Below are positions 12,670 to 24,225 of a stretch of DNA of 64,000 nucleotides, piece after piece (the first letter of the stretch is position 1; each line of letters begins with the position of its first letter). The stretch spans positions 18,831,274 to 18,895,273 of the forward strand of contig CM040444.1 of assembly GCA_022749755.1 (NCBI GenBank). The letters run 5' to 3'. This DNA is from Azadirachta indica. Its lineage: Eukaryota > Streptophyta > Magnoliopsida > Sapindales > Meliaceae. The notes under the pieces were generated by a model, which saw nothing but the letters and a program-made list of their open reading frames with translations, searched no databases and was not told where the DNA came from. The position numbers were made by a program, and so were the translations under genes.

Positions 12670-13692
12670 TTATAATTTTTAAATTAATTATATATTTTAA
12701 TTTTTTAAAATTTTTCTCATCAATCAACTTCTTTACTCTTCTAAATATTTCTTTATAAAATCAAATTAATCAAACAATTTAGATAAATTAATTACAATAA
12801 ACTCAATTCACTCCTATAAATCAACATTTATCTACATACATAAGCATCACAACAATTAAATAAATCAATTTTATAAATCAAATATACTATATTTTGAATT
12901 GAAATAAATAAAATAAAATAAAAATATATAATATATGTTTAGATTTTCAATTCATGTATTTAAGATATTTATATTTTGTATATTAATTTTATGTAATAAC
13001 AGAAGAAATTAATACTTTGAGACTGATGAATAGATTTATAAAATATTTAGAGAGAATTTGATGTTTATCAATAAACATAGAATAAAATATAATTATCGTA
13101 AGACTCTATATATAATAATTTAAAGAATAAACAGACGAGAAAGACTCCCTGTTGGATATAATTGAGTATTTCTGAGCTCATAGAGTTCGATTTAGTTAGA
13201 TATTAGGCCAAACTCAAGGAGTCTACATATCCTTTGTGCTTAATTAAAATTAAAAACTTAAATCTAAAAGTTATTAGATAAAGATACTTTTCATAATAAT
13301 TTTGAAAGGTTTATTACGTAAAAATATGTTAATACAATGCAGATTGTTTGTTTATCATTATTCTCAAATGAATTATGTCATTTGATTAATAAAGATTTAA
13401 TTTCTGAATATTTATTTTTAATTTATATATATCACGCAAGCATTTTGTTGGTCCAGCCTCTGCATTCACGAAACATTTTATTCAAGTTAATTTTGTGGTT
13501 TCTTTTGACGACGATGGAATATGATAAATCATATACTTCTCTTGATGATAAAGTAATTGTGATAATACCATATTTTATATAAACTTTTAGCAAGAACTGA
13601 ATAGTTGAATGTATTTTAAAAACGTATTATGATTAAACATTCTATAAATTTTAAGATTTTGGGGGAAACTATAAACAATAATATATTTTTAG
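12670..13692. repeat. segmental duplication, copy A
   Basis: About 1.02 kb is collinear with 15790-17790 once the foldback element in the latter is removed. Shared landmarks include ATATGTTTAGATTTTCAATT, CATATCCTTTGTGCTTAATT and AATGAATTATGTCATTTGAT. Neither copy encodes a recognisable protein. Copy A preserves the empty target site (AAATATAATTATC near 13090) of the transposon in copy B. A further similar block lies at 14520-14625 (compare 18270-18380). Confidence 0.85.
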
Positions 13693-14412
13693 ATCTAAAG
13701 ATTTGACGTTGAGGATCATGGTGGTGATCTTGAATTGTCATGATTCGTGATGGTTTCATTCGAAAACATGAAACAAGGTGGCAGTAGCTCACGGGCTTAG
13801 CTCTTGATTCCAATTATTGGTGCAACTGTTGGTGGTGAAAATTGATTGGGATGAGAGGGTGATGGTTGTTGAGTTCTTTACTGGTGGTGGTGCTGCTGCC
13901 GAACATGCAACGGATGCTGGTGAATGACAATGGTTGCAAGCGAATTTGCTTGACTATCACGGATGAGTTTGACGGCTTTTTCTTAATTTGATGACGGCTT
14001 CAAATCGTCAAACAACACTGATCAAGCGGCAGCGAGCGGTGGTGGCAGTAGTCTTGTCAATGGCAGCGATCGATGGCGATTGGCGAATTCCTTTTCTTAT
14101 GTTTTAAATTTTAATCAAGGAAAATAGATAAAGGAGAGAAAAACGAGCAAATAAACATTATCTAAAAAGATAATATTAAATAAAAAAATTATAAAAATAA
14201 GATAATATTAATGCAATTTCCTATCTTTTGAATAAAAAGTCAATTAAAACCGAAATTATTTGTGCAGTTAAGGCGACAATTTAGTATATACATTAAAAAT
14301 AAGAGATTGTTATAAAAAAAATATAACTTTAGTGGGGTAATAGAGTATTTTCAAATAACAAAAGGGAAATAGGGTATTAGGCCACACAACATGGGTGTCC
14401 GGCATTCTCCCT
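13693..14412. other. GC-richer insertion of unknown nature
   Basis: This segment interrupts copy A of the segmental duplication and is absent from copy B. It is clearly richer in G and C than its surroundings, with GGTGGTGGT-like stretches, and ends near 14412 with a CCGGCATTCTCCC-type terminus resembling the end of the MITE at 560. No conserved protein was recognised in either strand. It may be a transposon carrying captured sequence. Confidence 0.4.
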
Positions 14413-14639
14413 TCTAACTTTTTAAAATTTAGTTATTATTATCCACAAGATACCATTCAATTTGGTTAAAATAATATTTGTTTAACTTTAATTTAATGTT
14501 TCAACGAAACAATTTAGCTAATTTGATTTTAACATAGAAGTAAAAGGTCAACAAGTCAATTCTCCTTCGCATCAATCACAGAGAAGACATTTCTTTAATT
14601 TTCTTTAAATTTGTAGGGTGGATGGGTTTACGGCATATG

Positions 14640-15789
14640 AAATATAAATTATTTTAAGGGAAATTGATATATACCCGCAATATTTGAGAAAATAAACATA
14701 TACCCTTTCATATTTGGGAAAATAGATACATATTCTTTGATTTTTGGGGAAAAATAAGTGCTCCTGTTAAGTTTAGATAAATAGTCATATACTCCCCTCC
14801 CCTTTTATTTTCATTAATCGATTAGTTTATTATTATTTATATTCTTAATGTTTAAATAATAACAAATTAAGAAATAAGTATTTTAGTTATAACAATTTAG
14901 GCCTATTTTAATATTTTTTTACAATATGTATTTTTTTCAATTCTAATAATTTAATCCCTATTTTAATATTTTTCACAATGTACTAAATTTTAAATTTATT
15001 GTTTCAATGAAAAATTTAGAAAAAATATTATTATTAAAAAAATTCTAGCAATAAGTTAGACTAAATCTATATGATGTAATATTTTTAATTCTCTTCTTTT
15101 ACTATCTTAATAATAATTTGATATTTAATTCTCAAAAAAAAATATTTTTTTAACATTCTATATACAATATATTTATTTAAAAATTATATTAAGTTTATTA
15201 TCTTTTCTCAATAGAAATTATGAAAATATAAATAAAAAATATAAAAAAGAAAAATTTAATTTCATTGTTAATAAAATTAGTAATTAAATATATTTTATAT
15301 TATTATTAAATAATATAATTTAATTTTAATTAAAATTTATAAAAGAAGAGAATTTTCATTATTATTACTTGTAATATATATATATATATATAACATTTAT
15401 TTATTTTTAATTTTTTATTTATATTTTCATATTTTAAAGGAAAGTATAATAAATTTAACATAATTTTTTTAAATAGATATATTATATAAAAAAATAAACA
15501 AAATATTCACCATATTTTTTATACAAATGATATTCATGTAAACTTCAAGAAAGGCATTAGGAGTTTTTCAATTTTTATTCCATAAATATTTTTGAAAGAA
15601 TAATTCATAGTTCGAAGTTATTGAGGGTACCTTTCTACACCTATATCAAGAGTCATAATAAGAATACAAATTCTTATAGTATCACAGGTGGGTGATTAAA
15701 TAAAAGAAAAGAAAGATGCTTTATAAAATAATTCCCATTTTAGTTGATTTTATTCAATTCAACAATTGACTAAAAGAAAAGATTAATTC
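14640..15789. other. AT-rich intergenic DNA
   Basis: Nothing recognised as a gene. The block at 14650-14810 has direct, imperfect repetitions of an (A)TATACCC..ATATTTG.GAAAATA pattern and resembles transposon terminal sequence. An (AT)n run lies near 15373-15392. Confidence 0.5.
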
Positions 15790-17790
15790 TTATAATTTTA
15801 AATTAATCATATATTTTTAATTATTTAATTTTTTTCTCATAAATCGACTTCTTTAGCCTTCTAATTTCACTATAAATCAAATTAATCAAACAATTTAGAT
15901 AAATTAATTACAATAAACTCAGTTCACTCCCATAAATCAAAATTGTTCTATATATATACGTGACCATCATAACAGTCAGATACATCAATTTTATAAATCA
16001 CATATATTATGTTTTGAATTTAAAGAAATGAAATAAAATAAAAATATATAATATATGTTTAGAATTTCAATTCATGTATTTAAGATATTTTTATTTCTTA
16101 TATTGATTTTATGTAACAAAAGAAGAAATTAATAATTTGAGAGTGATATATTTATAAAATATTAAAAGAAAATTTATATGTATCAATAAATATAGAGTTA
16201 AATATAAGGGTATTTTCACATACCTCCCCTAAGGTTTGTGAAAAATTATAATTAAATAGAAAATTTGTGGAACATTACAAGTACTTCCCCTTACTATAGT
16301 ATTTTCGTTTGTTTGACCGTCAGTTAGCCGTAAGCTTTTAAATATTTTAGTAAAAGCACCAGGAAAATGTCAAATTACCCACTTAATTTTTAGTCAAATA
16401 CCCTAGTTTTCCCTCAATATTTAAGAAACATTCCATTACCACCCTAAATAAATTAAAGAAATAAATTTTAATTGCACATTAATGTTAATTTGTCCAATAT
16501 TTATATGAATACACTAAACAAATTGTATTTTTAATCTTTGAATTTGTTTCTAAAAATAAAAAAGGTATATTTATAATTAAAATTATTTTATTAGAATTTA
16601 AAAATTATAATTTTAAAATAAATTAATTGTTGCATGTAATTGTTATAATAATAACAAAATTATTTTTAAATATCATTAAAGAAATAAATTTTAATTATTC
16701 TGAAATCATTATTAATGATAATAGTATTTTCAAATTCAAATTATTTTAAAACTTTAATGATTGTTAAACTATTTTTAAATTATAAAACTTTTTATATTAG
16801 TAAAAATAAATTTTATGTTTAATAGAATTTAAATATATATTTTCGAAAAGGTTATTTATTAAGAGCAGATAAATATTTGAAAAGCTCAATTCATTTTTTT
16901 ATTATGAAAGGCTAAAACCAAAAATATTTAAAGGTTAGGGTGTAATGGAATGTTTGTTAAATATTGAGAGGAAATTAGGGTATTAGACCAAAAATTAGAG
17001 TAAAATTTGACATTTTCCCGATACTTCTACTAAGGTATCCAAAAGCTTACAGTAAACTCACAGTCAAACAAACGGAAGTACTGTAGTAGGGGAGGTATTT
17101 GTAAATTTTAAAACACTTTCTCTCTCGGTCTGGTTTCTACAAACTAAAGGGAGGTATGTGAAAATATCACCAAAATGTAATTATCAAGAGATTCTATAAT
17201 AATTTAAGCAATAGAAAGACCAAAGACCCATAGTTTGGTGTAGTTGAATATTTTGAGCTCATGGGGATTGATTTAGTTGGATAGTAGACCAAACTGAAGG
17301 AGTTTACATATCCTTTGTGCTTAATTAAAATTAAAAACTTAATTCTATATAAGTTATTAGATAAAGATACTTTTAATAATAATTTCCAAAGATTTATTAG
17401 ATAATAAAAATATGTTCATACAATACGGGATGTTTTGTTTATCATGATTCTCAAATGAATTATGTCATTTGATTAATAGAGATTTTTATTTCTAAATATT
17501 TATTTTTTAATTTATATATACGCAAGCATCATGTTGGTTCGTCCTCCGCATTCATAAAAACATTTTATTCAAATTAGTTTTGCAGTTTCTTTTGATTATG
17601 TGTGGAATATGTGAAATTATTTACTCCTCATATTGATTTCTATCTCAGGAACATAAAGTAATTTTGTGATAATATTTAATGTAAAGTTTTAGCAAGAATT
17701 GGGTAGTTCAATATATTTTAAAAATTTGTTATAATTATTCATTATATAATTTTTAAGATTTTGGAGGAAACTATGAATAATAATTTTTAG
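15790..17790. repeat. segmental duplication, copy B, with nested transposon
   Basis: Collinear with 12670-13692 (copy A) but interrupted at 16208-17171 by a foldback element. The similarity resumes immediately after the element (AATTATCAAGAGATTCTATA against copy A AATTATCGTAAGACTCTATA). Confidence 0.85.
16208..17171. mobile_element. 964-bp foldback Mutator-like element with 9-bp TSD
   Basis: Long imperfect terminal inverted repeats of roughly 250 bp: the left end starts GGGTATTTTCACATACCTCC, and the right end, reverse complemented, starts GGTGATATTTTCACATACCTCC. Both arms continue through GTTTGTTTGACCGTCAG-like, TAAGCTTTT and GGAAAATGTCAAATT segments. Flanks TAAATATAA (16199-16207) and AAAATGTAA (17172-17180) are 7/9 identical, and the homologous empty site in copy A reads AAAATATAA. 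The 9-bp TSD and long TIRs fit a non-autonomous Mutator-like element. No coding region. Confidence 0.85.
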
Positions 17791-18963
17791 TTCATGTACA
17801 ATAAACTACAGAGTATACATATTCTCCATTTAATAAGAATAATAATTTGATTGTGTTAACATCTTTTGAAGGAAAATCTTGTCAATTCAATAATATTGTA
17901 AGGTATGTATAGATTTCTTATATGTTGTGGGGTGGAATTATTAAAATTTTAAATCAAAGTATCAAAAAATTTACCATATTTTAATTATTATCAAACAACA
18001 AAAATTGGTGTAGTTAGTGCCAATTAATCTGCCTATTAATGAAATGAGAGTACGAATAAAACAATAACATACTTTTCATTGCTGCAACAAATAATTTGTA
18101 ATAATTTATAGACAATTAATAATTCTGTAAATATTTTTATCTATATATTTTTGTAATCCCTTTTCTTTTCCAGTGCAATTAATGTAGTATTAATCTTTTT
18201 ATTTATAAATTATTGCGATTTAATTTAGAAAAAACCATAATTTTTTGTTAAAAAAAATCAATTTTGATTATGATAATAACTAAGAGTAAGTAAAAGCAAA
18301 AGGTCAATGAATTGATTCTCCTTCGAACCGACCTTGAAAGAGAAATTTCTTTAATTCTTTTAAATGTATTAGGTGAGTGGATTTATAACGTATTAAATTT
18401 AAAATAAAAAAAAGAAAGAAACTACTCACTGATTAAAAAATATATTTACATATTTCGTCAAACTTTAATTATTCCTCAAACACATGAATATCTACTATTT
18501 CTCTAAACTTCAATGATGTATGCAATTTTCTGTTATAAAAGAAAATATCATATTCATATAGGAAAATACCAATGACCCCTTTTATTTTTAGTCCAATTTT
18601 TAAAATTTTCTATTTATCCCTATTGTCACAATTTTACTATTAATTGATAATTTTTTTATATTACACATTTATCTTTGACAAATTTAATTTTATAATGGGC
18701 TTAAACTATAGTTTGGCCAAACCTACTTCTTTTGAATTTATCTTTAAAAAATTTAATATTGTAATGTCTAAATCATAGTCAAGCTCAAACAGATTTTTTT
18801 AAAAAAAGTATATTATAAATATATAAAAATTTGAACCTTAAACTTTTAAAATCAAAAGTTCAAGCTATAATCTTTAGCTAAACCAACACCATCTACAAAT
18901 GGTATATACATTATGCCATATATTTAAGTAAATATTATTTAAATAAACATTAGCTGAATGATT
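17791..18963. other. AT-rich intergenic DNA
   Basis: No gene recognised. It includes the block at 18270-18380 shared with 14520-14625, and a piece near 18830-18900 that resembles 11760-11815 (AAAAGTTCAA ... AATCTTTAGCTA). Confidence 0.5.
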
Positions 18964-18972
18964 AAATAAATA

Positions 18973-19711
18973 GGGAATTAACAGGTAACTCTATTGAGGT
19001 TTGGAAAACCTACTTACAGATTGAAAGTTTGAGAAAATTCACACATTCTTGTCCTGAATTCGTTCATTTTTACTAAAAACTTAAAATGCTCTTAAACTTT
19101 AACTTGACAAAATAAGAAATTAAATAATTAAATAATTAAAAATTTTAAATATTAGATTTTTAATTATTTATCCAAATTTTTATAAGATTTTAAATTATTT
19201 ATTTAAATTTTTTACAAGATTTTGAATCATGTATGTATACTTAAAACATAAATAAATAATAAAAATTTATAGTATATTAATAAATATTTATATTATCAAT
19301 GTTCTATAAAATAATAATATTATTTATTTAATTAATGCATTTTATATAAATATATTATATTTTATCAAAAATTTAAAGATTTATTATTTATTTTTCTTAA
19401 ATAACAATTTTATATATGAGTATAATTATAATTTTAGAGATATTTTGAAACTACGAAAACTAATAAGGCTATTAGACTAGATTTTTGAGATTAAAAGGGA
19501 TTTTATTCAAAAAAAGCATAAACAACAATTATGATGTGTTTTGAAGAAAATTATTATTTTTATAAAAATGGCTATAAGTTTAATGGTTAACTAATATTTA
19601 ACTATTATTAACTAACTGTCCAAAAAGGTATGTGTAACTATTTACAAACACCTTCTGTTTGTGTGAGGTTTCTCGAACCTCACAAGGGGAGATATGTGTT
19701 AATTTTTTTTT
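18973..19711. mobile_element. 739-bp Mutator-like foldback element with exact 9-bp TSD
   Basis: AAATAAATA occurs exactly at both flanks (18964-18972 and 19712-19720). The left end GGGAATTAACAGGTAACTC with GAGGTTTGGAAAACC is matched in inverted orientation by the right end (reverse complement AATTAACACATATCTCCCC with GAGGTTCGAGAAACC). The termini are related to those at 16208/17171 and 21176/25172, so these are one family. No coding capacity. Confidence 0.75.
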
Positions 19712-19720
19712 AAATAAATA

Positions 19721-21175
19721 TTGTTTTTAAAAAAGGGATATCTTCAGTTTTATCCCTATCTTCTCATAATCTTTACATATAATTTTATATTTTAGAAAGT
19801 CATCACCGCTACCTTTCTTTTTGTCTAGTTGCCATTAAACTAACATATTTTGATGAATTTACAATACTACCCTTCCTTTATTCGTCTAGGCTTGTGCAAA
19901 GACATCAATACCTTTATACTTGTATTTATAGTGTATGCAAAAAGACCAAACTAGCCGTATATATAAATATAATTGATAACTTTGTGAAATATGTATTACA
20001 TTATATGTTAATTATTACATAATTTTTTTTTAATACAAAAAAGTTCACGCACGAAATATTTGTGTGAGTAAGTTGTTATAATTTTTTTATTTTTCATTTT
20101 TTAAACATAGAATATATTTCAAAAAAACTTTTTTTCTTTTTTTTCATTTTTCCAAAATAAATAACATTTTTTTTCTATCCATCCAAAATAGAGATGGTTT
20201 TTTCTTTTATATAATTCAAAAACAAATCAAATTAGGTAATTATCCAAAATCAAATCAAATCAAATTTTTTCCATAACAACTCTCATCTTATATGTAATTA
20301 TCCAAAATCAAATTAGGATTTGCTTGTTTTAATTCCAACCAACTATATATGCAAATCAATAGATATAATATTCAAAATAAAGAAATTCAGCTCAATTTAA
20401 TATTTGTTTCACAATCTAATAATTAATCCCAAGAAAAATACAAGATCTTAAATATAGTTTACAATCAATAATGGAAAAAATTAATTAAAAAAATCAGATC
20501 TATGATTTTAAATATGCAGCCAATAATGGAAAGAAAAAAATACTTAATTTCAAAAACAATAACAGAGCCAATAATGCAAAGAAAAAGAGAAGTGGAAAAA
20601 AATAACAAATCTTCAATTTATAGTCTATAACCATTAATGGAAAGAAAAAAGAGAAGAGATTAGATAAGGGATAAATGATGGTCTTTTACTTGTAGTGCAA
20701 ATATCTATGTAAATTAAGTTTGATGATCATTGAATCTATTGAAGAAGAGAAGAGAACCAGAGAAGAAAGAGAGAGAAGAGATAAGGGAGAAGAAACAAAG
20801 GAGAAAAAAAAATATATTTTTCAATAAATTTAATTATAAAATTACAAATTTATTCTTAAATTAAAATTTTATTTTGTAAATACTTGTTAAATTTTTATTT
20901 TATCTGACATTGTCAAGTTTAATAGTAAATTGCTGAAAAATAGATACTGATTGATAACTTTCTAAAATTTAAGATTATATATAAAAATTATCAATAAATA
21001 AGAAAACAAAGCTGAAGAGATCTCTTAAAAAACTCATAATAAAATTAAAAAAAAAAAACGGATTTGCTACAAGATAGGGTCAGCTTGGGTCACCAGAGTG
21101 TAAAACTTTGAGAGCATTGTTCCAATAAAGTCTACAAGGTGCTCACAAGTTAAGGTGTTACAATTTATAAAATTT
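19721..21175. other. AT-rich intergenic DNA with short repeats
   Basis: No gene recognised. TAATTATCCAAAATCAAAT is repeated near 20237 and 20298. Between about 20460 and 20660 a CCAATAATGGAAAGAAAAA-like motif recurs about four times at 50-70 bp spacing, followed by a purine-rich AGAGAAGAGA tract (20740-20810). Confidence 0.55.
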
Positions 21176-21332
21176 ATCACACCTCCCTAAAAGTTTAGAA
21201 AACCTATATTTAGATGATAAATTTGAAAAATATCTACACTTGCCTCTCTTCAACCGTTAGAGAACTATTAAGATCAAGGGCATTTTTAGATACTTCATAG
21301 ACCTAACTATTTTTCAATTACTATATAATTAA

Positions 21333-21500
21333 CACTACAAGAAAGACCTTCTTTTGCGGTTGATTTTTGTAGCCGGTTCTTAATCCAACTCAAATAAAAG
21401 ATTATTTGCGACTAATTTATGACTGAATACAATTCAATCACAAAAAATTGATATTATTTGCGATCAAATTAAATATCAATCGCAAAAGGAGATGATTAAT
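21333..21500 (+). mobile_element. CACTA-type transposon 5' terminus
   Basis: CACTACAAGAAAGACC at 21333 matches the conserved terminus of plant CACTA (En/Spm) elements. It is followed by repeated subterminal TTTGCG(A/G) motifs (about 21353, 21404, 21449 and inverted CGCAAA at 21480). No matching ...TTCTTGTAGTG right end was found in the next 4 kb, so the element is either truncated or the right end has decayed. Confidence 0.55.
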
Positions 21501-21943
21501 TTTTTTATCAAAACGACGTCATTTTGATAAAAATACAATATAATCTATATATTTATTTATAATAAATAACTAACTATTATTATTTTACTCAATATATTAG
21601 TCCCTAATAAATGAGATAAAATGTTGAAATATATTAAACTATTTAAAAACGTAAATTATTTAAATATTTAAGATACAAATGTTATTTTACAAAAAAAAGG
21701 TCGTTTAATTTTTTGGTTTTGGATTCTAATCTTTCTTCGCCAAAAAATGATTGGCAAATCAAATCCAATTGTCGGCCTCCTTGGCACGCCGCTGTCGGCT
21801 TGCCCTCGCTAGCACGCTGCTGCCAACTTGCCCTCGCCACGTTCTTCCTAACTTTTCTTTTTCTATTTTCGCTCTTTCGTTTTGGCATTTCATGTTTCCT
21901 CTTGAATGGTTTTGTGTTGGCTTTGTTTCGAGGGTTCTAGAAG

Positions 21944-22215
21944 TGAAGAACTAAGAAATCAAGAATTTTCAACAGTTTGGCTAGAAAGAAAATGATGGAA
22001 AATTTTGCAAGAAGAAGTTGAATCTTTATTTTCTCGGTCCTAGCTGACTTTGTACATTAGTTTAGTATTTATACAACGATTCCGAAGAACTCTAGAATAG
22101 CAACAATAAAGGAAGCTTGTAACCGAATAGTAACAGAATTCAGACGATATTTTCAGCTGTGCATTCTTTCAACTCCAGCTCAGCATTCTCTAGCTCAGCA
22201 ACATGTATTCTAACA
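21944..22215 (-). mobile_element. Copia-like LTR remnant (minus strand)
   Basis: Read on the minus strand, the sequence opens at 22215 with TGTTAGAATACATGTTGC, a start typical of Copia LTRs, and has a TATA-like TATAAATAC downstream (about 22064-22072). No primer-binding site or internal coding region follows, so this is a solo or broken LTR. The distal boundary (about 21944-21993) and a TSD could not be fixed. Confidence 0.45.
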
Positions 22216-22870
22216 ATAGAAATTGCAAATGCTGAAGCTCTAATCTAGACCGACAACTCATCTTTGACCCTTGGAACCAAAGGTATTGATTTCTTTTTCT
22301 TTTCTCATATACTCTAGTCGGATTCCGTTTAATTTTCGTCCAATTTTTTCTTTTTGTTTCTCGAGAAAATTTTTTTCGTTTATTGGTCTTGATCAGAGAA
22401 TTATTTTCTCGTTGAGTGTGAATAAAGTAATGGAATGAATTGATTAGTTTTGTTAGTTTTCCTCTTTTGTTGTTTGGAATTTTGTGAGTTTTTCTTAGTG
22501 ATTTTGACATGCTTTGTTCTATGAAATTACTGTGTTTCTGATGTTGTTGACTGTTTAGAAGTGTTGAATCTGTTTGGCAATAGCGTGATTTCGCTTCAAT
22601 TATGATCTTATTTCCTTTTCTTTTGTATAATCTTATTAGCTGATAAACTTTTCTCGCTCTGTTTTTAATTACAAGCTATGATCTCTATTTTATTTGATAA
22701 GACGATCAAAAAAGTATTGGAACTTTTAGAATTTAACAAGGCTTGTAATCTCTATGAGCTGATCAAGCCTAAAGAACTGGAAGATTTGGATTCCTCTTTA
22801 TTTTTAGTGTATATTGGGAGCAAAGAATGTCTACTATATGCATTTTGGTTGTATTTATTCACTTGCTAAT
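22216..22870 (+). pseudogene. unidentified captured exon-like segment
   Basis: The base composition and T-rich stretch look like a 5' exon, an intron (about 22281-22676, GT...TTACAAG) and the start of a coding exon at 22678, open for 63 codons (MISILFDKTIKK ...). I do not recognise the protein. The setting, beside identifiable gene fragments inside inverted termini, suggests another captured gene piece rather than a free-standing gene. Confidence 0.35.
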
Positions 22871-23469
22871 GAAATTTGCATCAAAATATTTCGGGTAGTT
22901 TCATCTTTTGGGAGTGTATTGTGGAAGTAGACAATAAACCCATGTACTCTTAATTACTTGATAGAGATATGGGCAGTGTCTTCACCACCAAACTGGAAGT
23001 ACGCTTTCAAGCACCTGATAATTTGTATTCTCAGATATGACAAGATTTACTGTTTTTCTTTATTTTGTTTAACGCATAATGCTTATGACGCTTGTTACTG
23101 CTTCAATCTAAACTTTTACATTGCAACCATTTCATCTACAATATGATTTTTTTGAGCACTTTTACCTGATTCTTTATTTTATTATGGCAAGTTACAGGAG
23201 GTTGTCAGTTTCCGAGACATAAGTTATGAGACTTATTTTTTATCTCTTCTTTAAAAGTTCATAAAAACTCTAGGGAATGTTAGCAAAACTTGAATATGCT
23301 TTAATTATAACCTTTTTTCTTTTAGTATACAGACTTTGATATTGAAGTGAGTTTACCGTTGTTGGTCACCGTTATTTTGATGCATATTCTATGCTTTGAT
23401 GAATTTTAACTATCCAATATGCGAGGCACTTTCTTGAAGCTAGATTCCTCCAATTTCTTGATAATGCCT

Positions 23470-23840
23470 CTTCATGTAGGTTGGCAAGGGAAGAGATGTT
23501 GGTTAAACCAGATTGCGTTATTTGATGGGAAAGTTGTAGAAAGAAATGGAGAGCAAGTTCTAAGCAGGGATTTGTACAGGCTTGGTCAACTTTTTGATTT
23601 TTTTTCAAGAATGCTTTCCTTCTACTTCACAACTATTGGTTACTATTTGTGCACAATGGTGTGTATATTTCCATGATCAGTTATTTGTTTTATCTAGTGA
23701 TTGGATCCTACACAGGTAGCCCAAATTTCCAAAATTTGCTGATAAGAGCTTGTCTTTAATGCAGATGACTGTCCTTACAGTATATATATTCTTAAATGGA
23801 AGGGCTTACCTAGTAAATTTATCAAATGAAGCTCCTTCTT
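23470..23840 (+). pseudogene. callose (1,3-beta-glucan) synthase gene fragment
   Basis: Two exon pieces encode a conserved C-terminal catalytic-region segment of plant glucan-synthase-like proteins: LNQIALFDGKVVERNGEQVL, then SRDLYRLGQLFDFF and RMLSFYFTTIGYYLCTM (to 23658), an intron 23659-23764 with GT...CAG borders, then MTVLTVYIFLNGRAYL (from 23765). Callose synthases are plasma-membrane enzymes of about 1,900 residues; only about 80 residues remain here. A one-base loss near 23503 (between GKGRDVG and LNQ) and an insertion in the FDFF-RMLS stretch break the frame. The retained intron shows capture from genomic DNA, not from mRNA. Confidence 0.85.
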
Positions 23841-24049
23841 GGTTTTCACTTTGTAGTGACAGAGTTAATTTGGAAGTGGTATTTGACTTTAATTTAGTGC
23901 AGTAGAATAATGAAATACATAATGGTATGCTTGCTATTTAATGTTTGATGAAATATTTAATACAGATACCTACCATATTTGTTGATAACTACCCTATTTG
24001 TAATCATATATCACCGTTTTCTAGAGTCAACCTTACTCTGTTCATTTAA

Positions 24050-24225
24050 TACAGGCTCATATATTCAATCAAAGTCTGCTTGTGTGCTGCTTTCCTTGCA
24101 AAATACAATAAAAGATCTTTTTGAAGTGTCTTTTGGAAATCAGCATTACAAAATTTGCTCCATGGTCTATCAGCATTCTGCCTGACTGCAAAAACAATGT
24201 ATATAACACTGCTGCAAGGGTGAGA
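24050..24225 (+). pseudogene. beta-galactosidase (GH35) gene fragment
   Basis: Following an AG acceptor at 24053-24054, AHI(F)QSKSAC and FGNQHY are read in one frame, and KFAPWSISILPDCKNNVYNT in the next, a close match to the conserved plant beta-galactosidase segment (normally HYNLPPWSISILPDCK...VFNTA). Family-35 enzymes are secreted cell-wall enzymes of 700-850 residues; here about 55 residues remain, with at least one frameshift near 24145 and a missing T near 24066. It lies 200 bp after the callose synthase piece, in the same orientation. The two genes are unrelated, so the juxtaposition is a chimera. Confidence 0.8.

Noticed and set aside
13337..13813. Short frames on both strands in segmental copy A
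   Set aside because: Not conserved in copy B, where the frames are broken; no domain.
20683..20697. ACTTGTAGTG as a CACTA right end
   Set aside because: It lies to the left of the CACTA start at 21333, the wrong side for the same element, and lacks matching subterminal repeats.
21682..21954. Overlapping short frames on both strands in a GC-rich patch
   Set aside because: No conserved domain, and the frames overlap each other; probably captured or repeat DNA rather than a gene.
22678..22869. 63-codon frame considered as a real small gene
   Set aside because: Could not be matched to any family, and it sits among captured gene fragments; kept only as an unidentified exon-like segment.
22970..23015. 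KLEVRFQAPDNL as a possible upstream callose synthase piece
   Set aside because: Resembles the family's LKVRFHYGHPD segment only loosely; not enough to extend the fragment.
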